A DNA stretch of 64,000 nucleotides from Leptasterias polaris (Eukaryota; Echinodermata; Asteroidea; Forcipulatida; Asteriidae). The notes under the pieces were generated by a model, which was not told the origin of the DNA, made no database searches, and saw only the letters and a program-made list of their open reading frames with translations. Position numbers and translations under genes: made by a program. Every line of letters starts with the position of its first letter. Position 1 is the stretch's first letter. The stretch lies in contig JAZGTN010000037.1 of the NCBI GenBank assembly GCA_037783415.1, forward strand, positions 2,790,001 to 2,854,000, given 5' to 3'. This document shows positions 42,301-52,028 of the stretch, piece by piece.

Positions 42301-43927
42301 AACGGCTTTACGTCCCATCCGAAGGACGAAGCATGTGGTTAAGTGTCTTGCTTAAGGACACAAATGTCACGACTGGGATTCGAACCCACACTCTGCTGAT
42401 CAGAAACACCAGAGCTTGAGTTCGGTGCTCTTAACCACTCGGCCACGACCCGACCTAGTACCCAGCAGTACTTGACCCGACCTGGTACCCAGCAGTACTT
42501 GACCCGGCCTAGTACCCAGCAGTACTTGACCCGGCCTAGTACCCAGCAGTACTTGACCCGGTCTAGTACCCAGCAGTACTTGACCCGGCCTAGTACCCAG
42601 CAGTACTTGACCCGACCTGGTACCCAGCAGTACTTGACCCGGCCTAGTACCCAGCAGTACTTGACCCGACCTGGTACCCAGCAGTACTTGACCCGGCCTA
42701 GTACCCAGCAGTACTTGACCCGACCTGGTACCCAGCAGTACTTGACCCGGCCTAGTACCCAGCAGTACTTGACCCGACCTGGTACCCAGCAGTACTTGAC
42801 CCGGCCTAGTACCCAGCAGTACTTGACCCGGCCTAGTACTCAGCAGTACTTGACCCGGCCTAGTACCCAGCAGTACTTGACCCGGCCTAGTACCCAGCAG
42901 TACTTGACCCGACCTGGTACCCAGCAGTACTTGACCCGGCCTAGTACCCAGCAGTACTTGACCCGGCCTAGTACCCATCAGTACTTGACCCGGCCTAGTA
43001 CCCAGCAGTACTTGACCCGACCTGGTACCCAGCAGTACTTGACCCGGCCTAGTACCCTGCAGTACTTGACCCGGCCTAGTACCCAGCAATACCTGACATG
43101 GCCTAGTACCCAGCAGCACTTGATTCTCGACTAAAAAGTAGGTGTCTACAACACTGATATAGGCGTTGTATATCACCTTTGCATTTTCCCCCTCTCACAT
43201 GACCGCCAATTACTAGAAACCTATTTTCCATCCAGAGTGAACCAGAGGGTTTTGCCGTGTTCCACTTGTATGTCTGTGCTGCCTTCCTAATGAAATTTGC
43301 TGACGATGCCAAGAAAGAGAGAGACTTTCAGGTATGTGATTTTTAAAAGTATCTTGCCAAAATATTGGGAATTCACTGTGTAAGAGCCTCAGAGATTGCC
43401 CTGTTGCATGAGGTCACTTAAAAAACAACAAGGCAATAGTCATTCAGTATAAACAGTGCACTCTGAAAATTAGAAATTTGTGCCAAGAAAAGCATAGCCC
43501 TGCATATACATGTTCACTGGATGAATCGTTACTCTAATTGTGCTCAAATGAACAAATATAAAAAATTATACAAGGAAGAAATTCTATTGCTAATGGTTTT
43601 TGCACTTGTAGCAATTCTGATATTTATTTTTATAACTTGCCATTGTAATTTGACTGTCATTTTTTAGTATCTATATTTGTAATTATTCTCATTTGTAAAA
43701 AATGATTTTCGTTACACTCTTGCTGTGTGAAATGGGCGTGCTTTGCGGAAAACTGGATTCATTTTACTTGTTTGTGTTTAATGCAGGGGATCATGCTATT
43801 ACTGCAGAACCTGCCGACAGCACACTGGACCAATCAAGACATCAGCCTTCTGCTAGCTGAAGCCTACAGCCTCAAGTACATGTTTGCCGATGCCCCCCGC
43901 CATTTGAATCAGCAAGTCAAGAAATGA
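33315..43927 (+). CDS. TBC1D22: TBC1 domain family member 22-like Rab GAP, with frame breaks
   Basis: Visible exons: 33315-33508, 34856-34914, 35475-35604, 36745-36813, about 37819-37915, 38777-38970, 39832-39959, 43236-43331, 43787-43927 (stop). All have usable GT-AG borders. Diagnostic segments are KLEQFKQLLSGPNTEL, GYLPAN, IPRTNPVVPLFQQPKVQE, GINDLVTPFFVVFL, FWCMSKLLDGIQDNYTFAQP, LQFAFRWMNNLLMRELPL, GTIRLWDTY, FHLYVCAAFL and LQNLPTAHW...ISLLLAEAY. These are the landmarks of TBC1D22A/B, which stimulate GTP hydrolysis by Rab proteins at Golgi/endosomal membranes. The C-terminal four exons are clean. Exons at 33.4, 35.5 and 37.8 kb each need a frame change to read through, so the gene is either decaying or carries sequencing indels. 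The N-terminal exon(s) were not found. Confidence 0.82.
33868..34040 (+). mobile_element. tRNA-derived SINE in a TBC1D22 intron
   Basis: TTGGCGTAGTGGTATC resembles a pol III A box, and GGTTCAAATCC at 33919-33929 is a B box about 45 bp on. Then follows a non-tRNA body (CCTACCTGATTGCGTGGG). It is in the same orientation as the gene. The B box is imperfect for a real tRNA and there is no cloverleaf, so it is a SINE, not a tRNA gene. Confidence 0.65.
34262..34345 (-). mobile_element. tRNA-derived SINE fragment
   Basis: The minus strand reads CATGGTTAAGACGTC (A-box-like) and then GTTCGAATTCC (B box, 34292-34303 reversed). Only the tRNA-like head is recognisable. Confidence 0.5.
34945..35095 (+). 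mobile_element. tRNA-derived SINE, same family as 42046-42449
   Basis: Shares AAGCTCTGGTGTT, CAGAGTGTGGGT and CGAATCCCAGTC followed by ATGACACTTGTG with the reverse complement of the SINE at 42.0-42.4 kb. The A box is degraded. It lies between the second and third visible TBC1D22 exons. Confidence 0.65.
36917..37528. mobile_element. Foldback element, about 0.6 kb palindrome
   Basis: The left arm (about 36917-37160) and right arm (about 37280-37528) are inverted copies. GAAGAGGAAGGGAAATGACA faces TGTCATTTCCCTTCCTCTTT, and GGTTCATGACTTTC faces GAAAGTCAGGAATGAACC near the centre. The arms have diverged by perhaps a fifth. The centre is about 100 bp. It lies in an intron of the TBC1D22-like gene. 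Confidence 0.75.
38429..38544. mobile_element. Small foldback MITE
   Basis: AATTGTGTGGTTTTCTTTTT with CTTTGTGAACTAACAC on the left is mirrored by GTGTTAGTTAACAAAG and GGAAAACCACCCAATTGG on the right. The arms are about 38 bp around a 40-bp centre containing GCAAAATGGCGG. Confidence 0.75.
39228..39880 (+). repeat. Tandem array of a splice acceptor plus exon start
   Basis: About eight units of 75-90 bp, each with TTTTGTAG followed by CATCTCTTCATGTACATTTA or a variant. The last unit is the real acceptor and the first about 45 bp of the TBC1D22 exon that starts at 39832. Better-preserved upstream units start near 39413, 39489, 39575, 39662 and 39737. Units alternate in a three-unit pattern (39413 resembles 39662, 39489 resembles 39737, 39575 resembles 39815), so a block of about 250 bp was itself duplicated. 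Several copies keep a plausible AG acceptor. Confidence 0.8.
40290..40415. mobile_element. 126-bp MITE with about 35-bp inverted repeats
   Basis: GGCTGCGTCTGAATCAAGCG and the following ACTTTGGCTACGGCT are mirrored by AGCCGCAGCCAAAGTAGTTC and ATTCAGATGTGGCC. Similar sequence (CTGTGTCTGAATTGGGGCAT, AGCTACGGCTGCGGCTA) makes up the minisatellite at 62.5-63.4 kb, so the two are related. Confidence 0.75.
40505..43156. mobile_element. hAT-like element expanded by a 27-bp minisatellite
   Basis: Left end CAGTGTGGTAGTACTCG; right end CTACAACACTG, the same end as the hAT MITE at 32647-32811. Flanks GTACAGGC (40497-40504) and ATATAGGC (43157-43164) match at 6 of 8 positions, as an old 8-bp target duplication would. 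Inside are two arrays of the unit TACTTGACCCGGCCTAGTAC (27 bp in full, ending CCAGCAG): about 13 copies at 41675-42045 and about 25 at 42450-43125. They are separated by a SINE. CCTAGTACC and CCTGGTACC variants alternate over part of the second array. It lies in the intron before the last two TBC1D22 exons. Confidence 0.68.
42046..42449 (-). mobile_element. tRNA-derived SINE inside the minisatellite
   Basis: On the minus strand it starts with a tRNA-Leu/Ser-like head: A box TGGCCGAGTGGTTAAG, then B box GGTTCGAATCC (42386-42376), followed by an unrelated body ending near an (AAT) run at about 42046. It interrupts the 27-bp array exactly between units. A related diverged copy is at 34945-35095. 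The head has a long spacing typical of class II tRNAs, but it is not a tRNA gene. Confidence 0.8.
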
Positions 43928-45282
43928 AGAACGCACAAGGTCTTTACAAAACCACAGTTTCGGCTCTGGCTTGGTCTACGTCCTGGATTTTAAAGCTGTG
44001 TGCTTTCATTGCAAAGTGTATAAAGCCTGTGTCAGAGCCAGAGCCAGAGCTGAAGGCGTGGTCTTGAAAAAGCTCATAGTCGGGGGGGCTCTTCTTGATC
44101 TGTGAATACAGGGTACGTTCGAAATAGCTTTCCTTGGTTGACCCGTCTGTGCTCATCAAGGTGAGCCCCCGACAAGAGCTGACTGTGCCAACTTCCCCCA
44201 GTGCCCAGCAATACATACATGTACCAAATGCATCTTGGGACAGCCGACCGGAACTACTTTCATTGTGTACATTACATCCAAAACTTTATGTGGATTCACG
44301 AAAAGATTGTAAAATAGTTATTCTCTAGGTCAAACTGCAACGTGAAGACTATTTTACAAGCCCACGTTGATTAAAAAGTACGCGATTAAAGAATTATTAG
44401 TCTCTGATTAAAGAACCAGTAAATGCTCACAAAGTTGCTGTTTTAATGATGAAAATTCGCGTCAAACTTCCTGAAAGTGTCCGGCTGGATAACAAACATA
44501 TGGTGACCATTGAGAAAGTTTGTCATCGTGTTGTCATGACCCAGGGCCTGACCCTGGTGAGCCACAACAATGATGCAAAGCTCCTCGAACGCACTGGGTT
44601 CACAACACAGTGAAATGCTACTTTGAGGTCAAAGGTTACCTTCCGATGCATATTCTTTGCTCTATTTATTGGATAAAGCATTTTGTTGTGCATCAAAAAA
44701 GGAACATCATATCATATACTGATCTAGATCCAGAGGCGGTAGGGGATGGGGGTTTGTAAAGGTTGCAAGCCCCCCTCCGACGTTCCCTGGACCCGCCACT
44801 AAAACTGGTCACTGTTTAAATAATAGTTCATGCACCGCGCATCTACATGCTAGCCTGTTAATGTAGGAATAGTGTGCCGGTTAATACACATTGCAAACAT
44901 CTCGTGCCAGGCAGAAGGATGTAAGGAAAGTGTATCCAGTAAAGAATATACGCAAACATTTAGAAAAATGACTTTGAAAGGAATGAACGAGTACAACTTG
45001 TGAACAATAAACAGTTCAGAAACACAATATTGTTAACATTGTGCACAATGTTAACAATTGTGGTCATGTTAATAGTAGGCTATAATATGTCCTTCTGCTG
45101 ATATGTTGATTATTATGTAGGCCTACATGCTCGGCAGAAGAATGTGGGATTCCGCCTTGTGTCCATGGTTAACACATCTCTAAACCCCTAGAAGCACTGA
45201 CAAACAACAATGATTGGCTCCCGAAATTGACAACCATACACGGACCAGCTTGTTAAAATGCTTTGGAGTTTTTGTATGATAC
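43928..45282. other. 3' flank of TBC1D22 and intergenic DNA
   Basis: The 3' end of the gene is followed by an inverted repeat built on GGCTCTGGCT / AGCCAGAGCC (about 43955-44070) and AT-rich sequence. A perfect 28-bp palindrome is at 45030-45057. No further coding sequence recognised. Confidence 0.5.
45030..45057. other. Perfect 28-bp palindrome
   Basis: TTGTTAACATTGTG and CACAATGTTAACAA are exact reverse complements around the central GTGCAC, and a looser pair (ACAATAT / ATTGT) extends it. No element ends are visible around it. Confidence 0.9.
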
Positions 45283-46381
45283 TGTGGCGGGACACCCTCG
45301 AGTCAGCGACTAGGTCGATGAAGACCAGACACAACCCAGGGTGATTATCCTACCCCAATAATATTTATTAACCTTATGCAAGGGTGAGCGGCTATCCAGA
45401 CAAAAGGGGGGATAATAACGAACGGCGGCTATGCCTAGGGGCAGTTCGTTTGGTGGAAGTTTACCACCGATTGAGAATGATATTCCTAATAGCTAGAATC
45501 AGAGCAATCACCCGAAACCTCAATAAACCTCACAAGGATACCAGGTCTCCAATAACAGTAACAATGGTTTTATTTCTCATAAACGTTCAATGAATCACTC
45601 AACAATAATAGTAATTACACAACCAGGTAAAGATAATAAACCTCACCTAAATGTAATAAACCTCAGTAATACAACCAAGTATAGTAAGCAGCATAAACCT
45701 CGATCAGTACAACCTCAGTCGGCCCAGCGCTAAGAATCAGCCTTGCCAAACACAGGTATACCTCACACTGTATTATGCTAATAACCCTCACAGACTGGCA
45801 AGTCTGCACAATTGAAACTTCATGCGGATTACAATAACCCTCTCTAAAGAACTCGTCAGCGCTACGTCTCTAATAACCCTCCGGGTAGCCCGCACAGTGG
45901 TCGCAACTGAATCGTACCTCAGCCGTTCTACACCAGCGTGTATTCAACGGCATACAACTCACACAACCTTCCAATGCTTCAGCCTTCCCCCGATAAAGGT
46001 TACCCAATTCACGCTCTACAACTCCGAGCCTTACATTAACATAATGTTTACTTATACAGTAAAACCCACCTCGCTATATCTCTCTCGCTGAACGTAGAAA
46101 CACAACGGGTCACACAGCTCAACCACCAGCTAAAGATAACGCACACAGTAGCAGTGGGAACACGCAATTTGGTCTCAGCACAGTGCCAACGCACAGTTCA
46201 CGGTCACAGAACTAGAACACACAGTACTAGAGCAACAGACTACATCAAAAACACTAGACCAAAAGCCCAATAAGTGGCGGGAAACCCAGCGCTGCTCGCT
46301 TATAAGAACCCGCAAAGCACAATGCGCACTGCGTCTTTTGGTGCACTAAACTTCACCAAGTCTACCCCCTGTTCCGTCACA
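45283..46381 (-). repeat. Array LTR A (3' end of array)
   Basis: 1,099 bp, 20 bp shorter than the LTRs of the plus-strand copy through a few small deletions. It carries the variant TATAAGAACCCGC, shared with LTR D and with the plus-strand copy. Confidence 0.93.
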
Positions 46382-47178
46382 CAGGACCCAGCTAAGCTTG
46401 GATCGCCCCGGTCCAATCAGCTTAACAATAATACAAGGAACAGTGGTACTTAAACATAAAAACCTTCAAATAAATCTACCATACTAGGTAACGTCTCAAA
46501 ACAACTTATACAATGAAAAACATGTGAGGTTTACTATAAACCTCACAACTACTTTTTATACAATAATCAAAGTTCTCCCACGAGGTTTACCTACAACCTC
46601 TCGCACTTTAACATGACATGTTTTTAAATACAACAAAAGTAACCCTCATGAGGTTTATTTACAACCTCATGTACTTACATGGAATATGGCTTTATACAAT
46701 GCAAATGACCCTGATGAGGTTTAGTTACAACCTCATGTACTTCCATGGAATATGGCTTTATACAATCGAAATGTTATCTCACATCAGTGAGGTTTATGGC
46801 AGTTTATACAAGAAAAATACAGTTTTATTTTAGTCAAAGAAAGTAACCCTCATACCCATTGAGGTTTACTGATGCTAAATTTATACAATCGAAATGAGGT
46901 GTATTTGGCTTCCTTTAATAAAATACAAAATGCAGTCTTTTTACATACAAATCTTTGGTGGATGAAAACACGTTATAAACCCTTACAGAATACAAAAATA
47001 TATAAGAAATGGCAAGGTATAACATGCAGTTTAGATAGAAAAATATGGCATAGAATTTGGCAAGAATCACTTATAAATTTAAGAATTTTACACTGATTGA
47101 AAGACCTGATTGTTTGATTACTTGTTAAACTTAGTGATGCTATTTACATGTCGAGTTGGCTTCACTCTCCAATGTAGG

Positions 47179-48786
47179 TTATCTCGATAGAGGTGCTCTT
47201 CCACCCGCGCCGTCTTTATCTCTGGCTCTTGGGGGGGGGTTTCCTCCTCTGCGTTGTCCACTGGAACCTCTTCGGGGACGGCTTCTTGGTTGATCCCGGC
47301 TCTCCAAGGATGGCATGGTTTCGGCGTCATCTAGTCGAACTGAGTGGGTGGGGCTCTGGGGTGCCTTTGACACTGTCGCCGGGGGACTGGCGGGTGTCAT
47401 GTCCACCGAACTTCGGGCCAGGCGTCCCACCAGCTTCGTTCGGGCGATCTGAACCGGAAGACGGAGGGTGACCGGAGTGTGTCCCGCCAACTTGCTCTTC
47501 ACCTCCATGAGGGTTGGCCTTATTGAGGCATGCTCCTCCAGGTGTTGCGTATGGCAACGGCGGTAATGCCTCTTGAGGTTATCCCGCCTCTTGTCTCTGT
47601 AGGAACACCTTCCACAAAGGAGCATCTCGGGAGGACCATGAATGATCTTTTTGTGTCGCCGGAGGCCCTGCGCAGTCCCAAAGGACCGATGGCAGGTGTA
47701 ACACTCGAACCCCATTCCAGTGGGAAATACATCCTTGTACTCTGTCAAACGAGACTTCACCTCAGCATGGTAATCCTCACTGAGGTTTAACCTGCTCCGT
47801 TCAAAGTCATGTAAGTGCTTAGGCAGGTAGGCGTCAACTTTACCAGCACCGTTCTGACTAAACTGAACTACTGAATCAACCTCAGCGGTTTCCACAGTCC
47901 CAACCGTTGTACCCTTCTGCACTACCCGTGCCTCACCAGTATGAACCACCGACCCAGGCACCACGGCCTCATGCCCGGATGGTATTTCAGTTGTTCCTGA
48001 AACAACTACTCTGCCAGCATATGGCTCTCCTGAGCTACTTGTGCACTTCACTCGTTCTCCATTCAACCTCAATTCTAGGCTCTGGAAATCTAAGTTACCA
48101 CAGGTTGGCAACAAGAAATCCATTCCAAGTATACTAGTACACTTGATATCAGCAAAAATTGCCTTGACCTGGTGGACAGTTTTCCCCACTTGTACTTCCA
48201 CCCAGGAAACGCCCATTACAGCAAGCGGACTGCCATCCACCTGCCGAATGTTTGTCCCCTCTTTGGTAAGCACTGGCCTCTGTTCTCTGGCAATTTCATG
48301 GTACACCGAACAACTAATGATTGTGTCGGTCGAACCCGAATCGACCAAAAACCGGCACTTAGTGCCTCTCACCACTCCATGAACAAACAACCCAAGTCTA
48401 GGCCGAAGGACAGAAAGGGATCGAGTAACCACTGCCTCTCCTTCCTCTGCCCCTCGCCTCTTCTTGGCTGTATCTAGTTCATCTTCTCTTACTCGCTTGG
48501 ACCCTTGGTCACATTCAGCCTTTCCGCGGGCCCCTCGGTCGGCTGGTTTGGCGTTTCCCTGACGCCCATACCTCTTGCGAGGCTTGGTGCACTCCCTCAG
48601 GAAATGCCCCAGCTCTCCACAATTGAAACACTTCACGCCCTGAGTTTTCTTCATCTCGGGCCTCTGTAATAACCTTTGAGGTTTATCTGCCCCCTTATTC
48701 CACACTGGGCTTTTCTTGGTCAATTCAAACAATAGTTCAACAACCATGTCCATCTTCTTGACCTGTTCCTCAGCACTGTCCTCCAA
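47179..48786 (-). CDS. Zinc knuckle-protease-C2H2 reading frame, array unit 1
   Basis: About 535 codons opening within the Gag C-terminus (EDSAEEQVKKMD). Contains CFNCGELGHFLREC, DSGST protease motif, and two C2H2 fingers, then a proline-run tail whose length varies with a C homopolymer. It has no credible own start and overlaps the upstream Gag frame (48720-49997) in a different frame. In the plus-strand copy the two are fused, so this unit is defective unless frameshifting occurs. Confidence 0.85.
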   Translation of the reverse strand: MEDSAEEQVKKMDMVVELLFELTKKSPVWNKGADKPQRLLQRPEMKKTQGVKCFNCGELGHFLRECTKPRKRYGRQGNAKPADRGARGKAECDQGSKRVREDELDTAKKRRGAEEGEAVVTRSLSVLRPRLGLFVHGVVRGTKCRFLVDSGSTDTIISCSVYHEIAREQRPVLTKEGTNIRQVDGSPLAVMGVSWVEVQVGKTVHQVKAIFADIKCTSILGMDFLLPTCGNLDFQSLELRLNGERVKCTSSSGEPYAGRVVVSGTTEIPSGHEAVVPGSVVHTGEARVVQKGTTVGTVETAEVDSVVQFSQNGAGKVDAYLPKHLHDFERSRLNLSEDYHAEVKSRLTEYKDVFPTGMGFECYTCHRSFGTAQGLRRHKKIIHGPPEMLLCGRCSYRDKRRDNLKRHYRRCHTQHLEEHASIRPTLMEVKSKLAGHTPVTLRLPVQIARTKLVGRLARSSVDMTPASPPATVSKAPQSPTHSVRLDDAETMPSLESRDQPRSRPRRGSSGQRRGGNPPPRARDKDGAGGRAPLSR

Positions 48787-49997
48787 TCCCTGGAGACGAT
48801 GCTCAGTGCCGCCAGAGTCAACGGCCCTTGCAATTTTTGCAGGCCTCCGTTCCTTCTTTGGCTTTCAACCTTTTCGATGCTTTCGGTTTCAAGAGCAGCC
48901 TGTATCGCTTCGTCCAATGACTTTGGTCGAGCCCGATAAATTCCTTCTCTGACCGCTTGACTGTCAACCGCATCAATGAAATGGTTCTTTCCGAGGCGCT
49001 CTCGTGCCTCTTCGGAAATCTCAGGGTAAGCCTTCACGGTCAAGTCTCGGACCACTTGACCCAACTCTTTAAGAGTTTCTTTGGCACTTTGTCTCCGGTG
49101 TCGGAGCTCTACCAAATAATTTTCGGCCTGTTGACCAGGGCCGAATCTCCGCTCTAAGAGCTTTACCAGTTCACTATAAGTAAACTTCTTTTTGGCTCCA
49201 TCACCAAGGATCCGGAGCGCATCAGCCTGAAGGCTTGCGGCCAAAAACTCGGCTGCCTGCTCCTCACTCCACTGATTAACCTTTTTACAGGCCTCAAAGT
49301 GTTTGTGGTAATCATTCCACAACACCTTACCATTGTACCTGTCGGGGGTTATCGTAGGGCGGCGTGCCCTTTGTTCTTGAGGTTTATCTTGAGGTTTATC
49401 TTGAGGTTTATCTTGAGGTTTATCTTGAGGTTTATCTTGAGGTTTATCTTGAGGTTTACTCAAAACCTCATCACCCACCAACCTCTTCTCTCTCTTAAGT
49501 GGCCATGGACCCATGAGGTTTGTATCAACCTCACTACCCAACTGACTACTTCTCTCCACAGTAGGACGAGTCAGAAAGCTCAAAACCTCACTGTGTAAAC
49601 CTCGTTGCCCAGCATCATCGACCTCAGTGCTAGTAAATGGGTTTGTACTCGGACTAGGCTCGGAGAATGGAGTAGACCTCAAATGAGGTGTTCTACCAAT
49701 CTGCCTTGTCTCCCTTTCAAGCAACTCAGGCGACATGCCAACATCGGCAACTTGCCTTGCCTTTAACGAGGCATACCCAGAGGTTTCCTCAGGCAAATTG
49801 AAAAACACATCAGAGTCAACCTCATCACTGCCTTTTGGCTTTGCCTTCTTTTTCCATGTCTCAACCTCAGCGGCGAGACGCTCTCTTTCCAGCTTTAACC
49901 ATTGAACCTCCATTCTGGAGCGACACAGTTCAGCCCGAAGAGGAGCCCGGTCAACCTCAGCCCTTGAGGTGACACCATCTGACTCTCTTCTACTCAT
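48720..49997 (-). CDS. Gag reading frame, array unit 1
   Basis: 425 codons with the same N-terminus and Gag core as residues 1-370 of the plus-strand ORF, but with seven KPQD-type repeats instead of three. After ESQRR the frame differs from the plus-strand copy because the region around 48845-48870 is four bases shorter. It ends in an unrelated tail about 45 codons later. All three array units share this change. Confidence 0.85.
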   Translation of the reverse strand: MSRRESDGVTSRAEVDRAPLRAELCRSRMEVQWLKLERERLAAEVETWKKKAKPKGSDEVDSDVFFNLPEETSGYASLKARQVADVGMSPELLERETRQIGRTPHLRSTPFSEPSPSTNPFTSTEVDDAGQRGLHSEVLSFLTRPTVERSSQLGSEVDTNLMGPWPLKREKRLVGDEVLSKPQDKPQDKPQDKPQDKPQDKPQDKPQEQRARRPTITPDRYNGKVLWNDYHKHFEACKKVNQWSEEQAAEFLAASLQADALRILGDGAKKKFTYSELVKLLERRFGPGQQAENYLVELRHRRQSAKETLKELGQVVRDLTVKAYPEISEEARERLGKNHFIDAVDSQAVREGIYRARPKSLDEAIQAALETESIEKVESQRRNGGLQKLQGPLTLAALSIVSRDWRTVLRNRSRRWTWLLNYCLN

Positions 49998-50132
49998 GCT
50001 GAGGGTTACTCTTTCCCAGTAACCTCAAACTCACGTTTCACAGAAACAAACCCTTTACACCAAAATTACAAAGTACAATTGCTCTTAAATCACCAAGGAA
50101 ATCAAACTCAAAATCCCACTTCTGACACCATT

Positions 50133-51231
50133 TGTGGCGGGACACCCTCGAGTCAGCGACTAGGTCGATGAAGACCAGACACAACCCAGGGTGATTATCC
50201 TACCCCAATAATATTTATTAACCTTATGCAAGGGTGAGCGGCTATCCAGACAAAAGGGGGGATAATAACGAACGGCGGCTATGCCTAGGGGCAGTTCGTT
50301 TGGTGGAAGTTTACCACCGATTGAGAATGATATTCCTAATAGCTAGAATCAGAGCAATCACCCGAAACCTCAATAAACCTCACAAGGATACCAGGTCTCC
50401 AATAACAGTAACAATGGTTTTATTTCTCATAAACGTTCAATGAATCACTCAACAATAATAGTAATTACACAACCAGGTAAAGATAATAAACCTCACCTAA
50501 ATGTAATAAACCTCAGTAATACAACCAAGTATAGTAAGCAGCATAAACCTCGATCAGTACAACCTCAGTCGGCCCAGCGCTAAGAATCAGCCTTGCCAAA
50601 CACAGGTATACCTCACACTGTATTATGCTAATAACCCTCACAGACTGGCAAGTCTGCACAATTGAAACTTCATGCGGATTACAATAACCCTCTCTAAAGA
50701 ACTCGTCAGCGCTACGTCTCTAATAACCCTCCGGGTAGCCCGCACAGTGGTCGCAACTGAATCGTACCTCAGCCGTTCTACACCAACGTGTATTCAACGG
50801 CATACAACTCACACAACCTTCCAATGCTTCAGCCTTCCCCCGATAAAGGTTACCCAATTCACGCTCTACAACTCCGAGCCTTACATTAACATAATGTTTA
50901 CTTATACAGTAAAACCCACCTCGCTATATCTCTCTCGCTGAACGTAGAAACACAACGGGTCACACAGCTCAACCACCAGCTAAAGATAACGCACACAGTA
51001 GCAGTGGGAACACGCAATTTGGTCTCAGCACAGTGCCAACGCACAGTTCACGGTCACAGAACTAGAACACACAGTACTAGAGCAACAGACTACATCAAAA
51101 ACACTAGACCAAAAGCCCAATAAGTGGCGGGAAACCCAGCGCTGCTCGCTTATAAGATCCCGCAAAGCACAATGCGCACTGCGTCTTTTGGTGCACTAAA
51201 CTTCACCAAGTCTACCCCCTGTTCCGTCACA
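50133..51231 (-). repeat. Array LTR B
   Basis: 1,099 bp. It carries TATAAGATCCCGC where LTRs A and D have TATAAGAACCCGC, a variant shared only with LTR C. Confidence 0.93.
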
Positions 51232-52028
51232 CAGGACCCAGCTAAGCTTGGATCGCCCCGGTCCAATCAGCTTAACAATAATACAAGGAACAGTGGTACT
51301 TAAACATAAAAACCTTCAAATAAATCTACCATACTAGGTAACGTCTCAAAACAACTTATACAATGAAAAACATGTGAGGTTTACTATAAACCTCACAACT
51401 ACTTTTTATACAATAATCAAAGTTCTCCCACGAGGTTTACCTACAACCTCTCGCACTTTAACATGACATGTTTTTAAATACAACAAAAGTAACCCTCATG
51501 AGGTTTATTTACAACCTCATGTACTTACATGGAATATGGCTTTATACAATGCAAATGACCCTGATGAGGTTTAGTTACAACCTCATGTACTTCCATGGAA
51601 TATGGCTTTATACAATCGAAATGTTATCTCACATCAGTGAGGTTTATGGCAGTTTATACAAGAAAAATACAGTTTTATTTTAGTCAAAGAAAGTAACCCT
51701 CATACCCATTGAGGTTTACTGATGCTAAATTTATACAATCGAAATGAGGTGTATTTGGCTTCCTTTAATAAAATACAAAATGCAGTCTTTTTACATACAA
51801 ATCTTTGGTGGATGAAAACACGTTATAAACCCTTACAGAATACAAAAATATATAAGAAATGGCAAGGTATAACATGCAGTTTAGATAGAAAAATATGGCA
51901 TAGAATTTGGCAAGAATCACTTATAAATTTAAGAATTTTACACTGATTGAAAGACCTGATTGTTTGATTACTTGTTAAACTTAGTGATGCTATTTACATG
52001 TCGAGTTGGCTTCACTCTCCAATGTAGG

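Noticed and set aside
42370..42449. Possible tRNA gene (A and B boxes)
   Set aside because: No full cloverleaf, and it continues into a SINE body; a related copy at 34945-35095 confirms it is dispersed.
41675..43125. CRISPR-like regular repeats
   Set aside because: Units abut without unique spacers, there are no cas genes, and the genome is eukaryotic.
42400..43176. 258-codon and 220-codon open frames on both strands with YLTRPSTQQ / VLLGTRPGQ repeats
   Set aside because: The unit is 27 bp, a multiple of three without stops, so frames stay open by arithmetic. The array is a minisatellite inside a hAT-like element.
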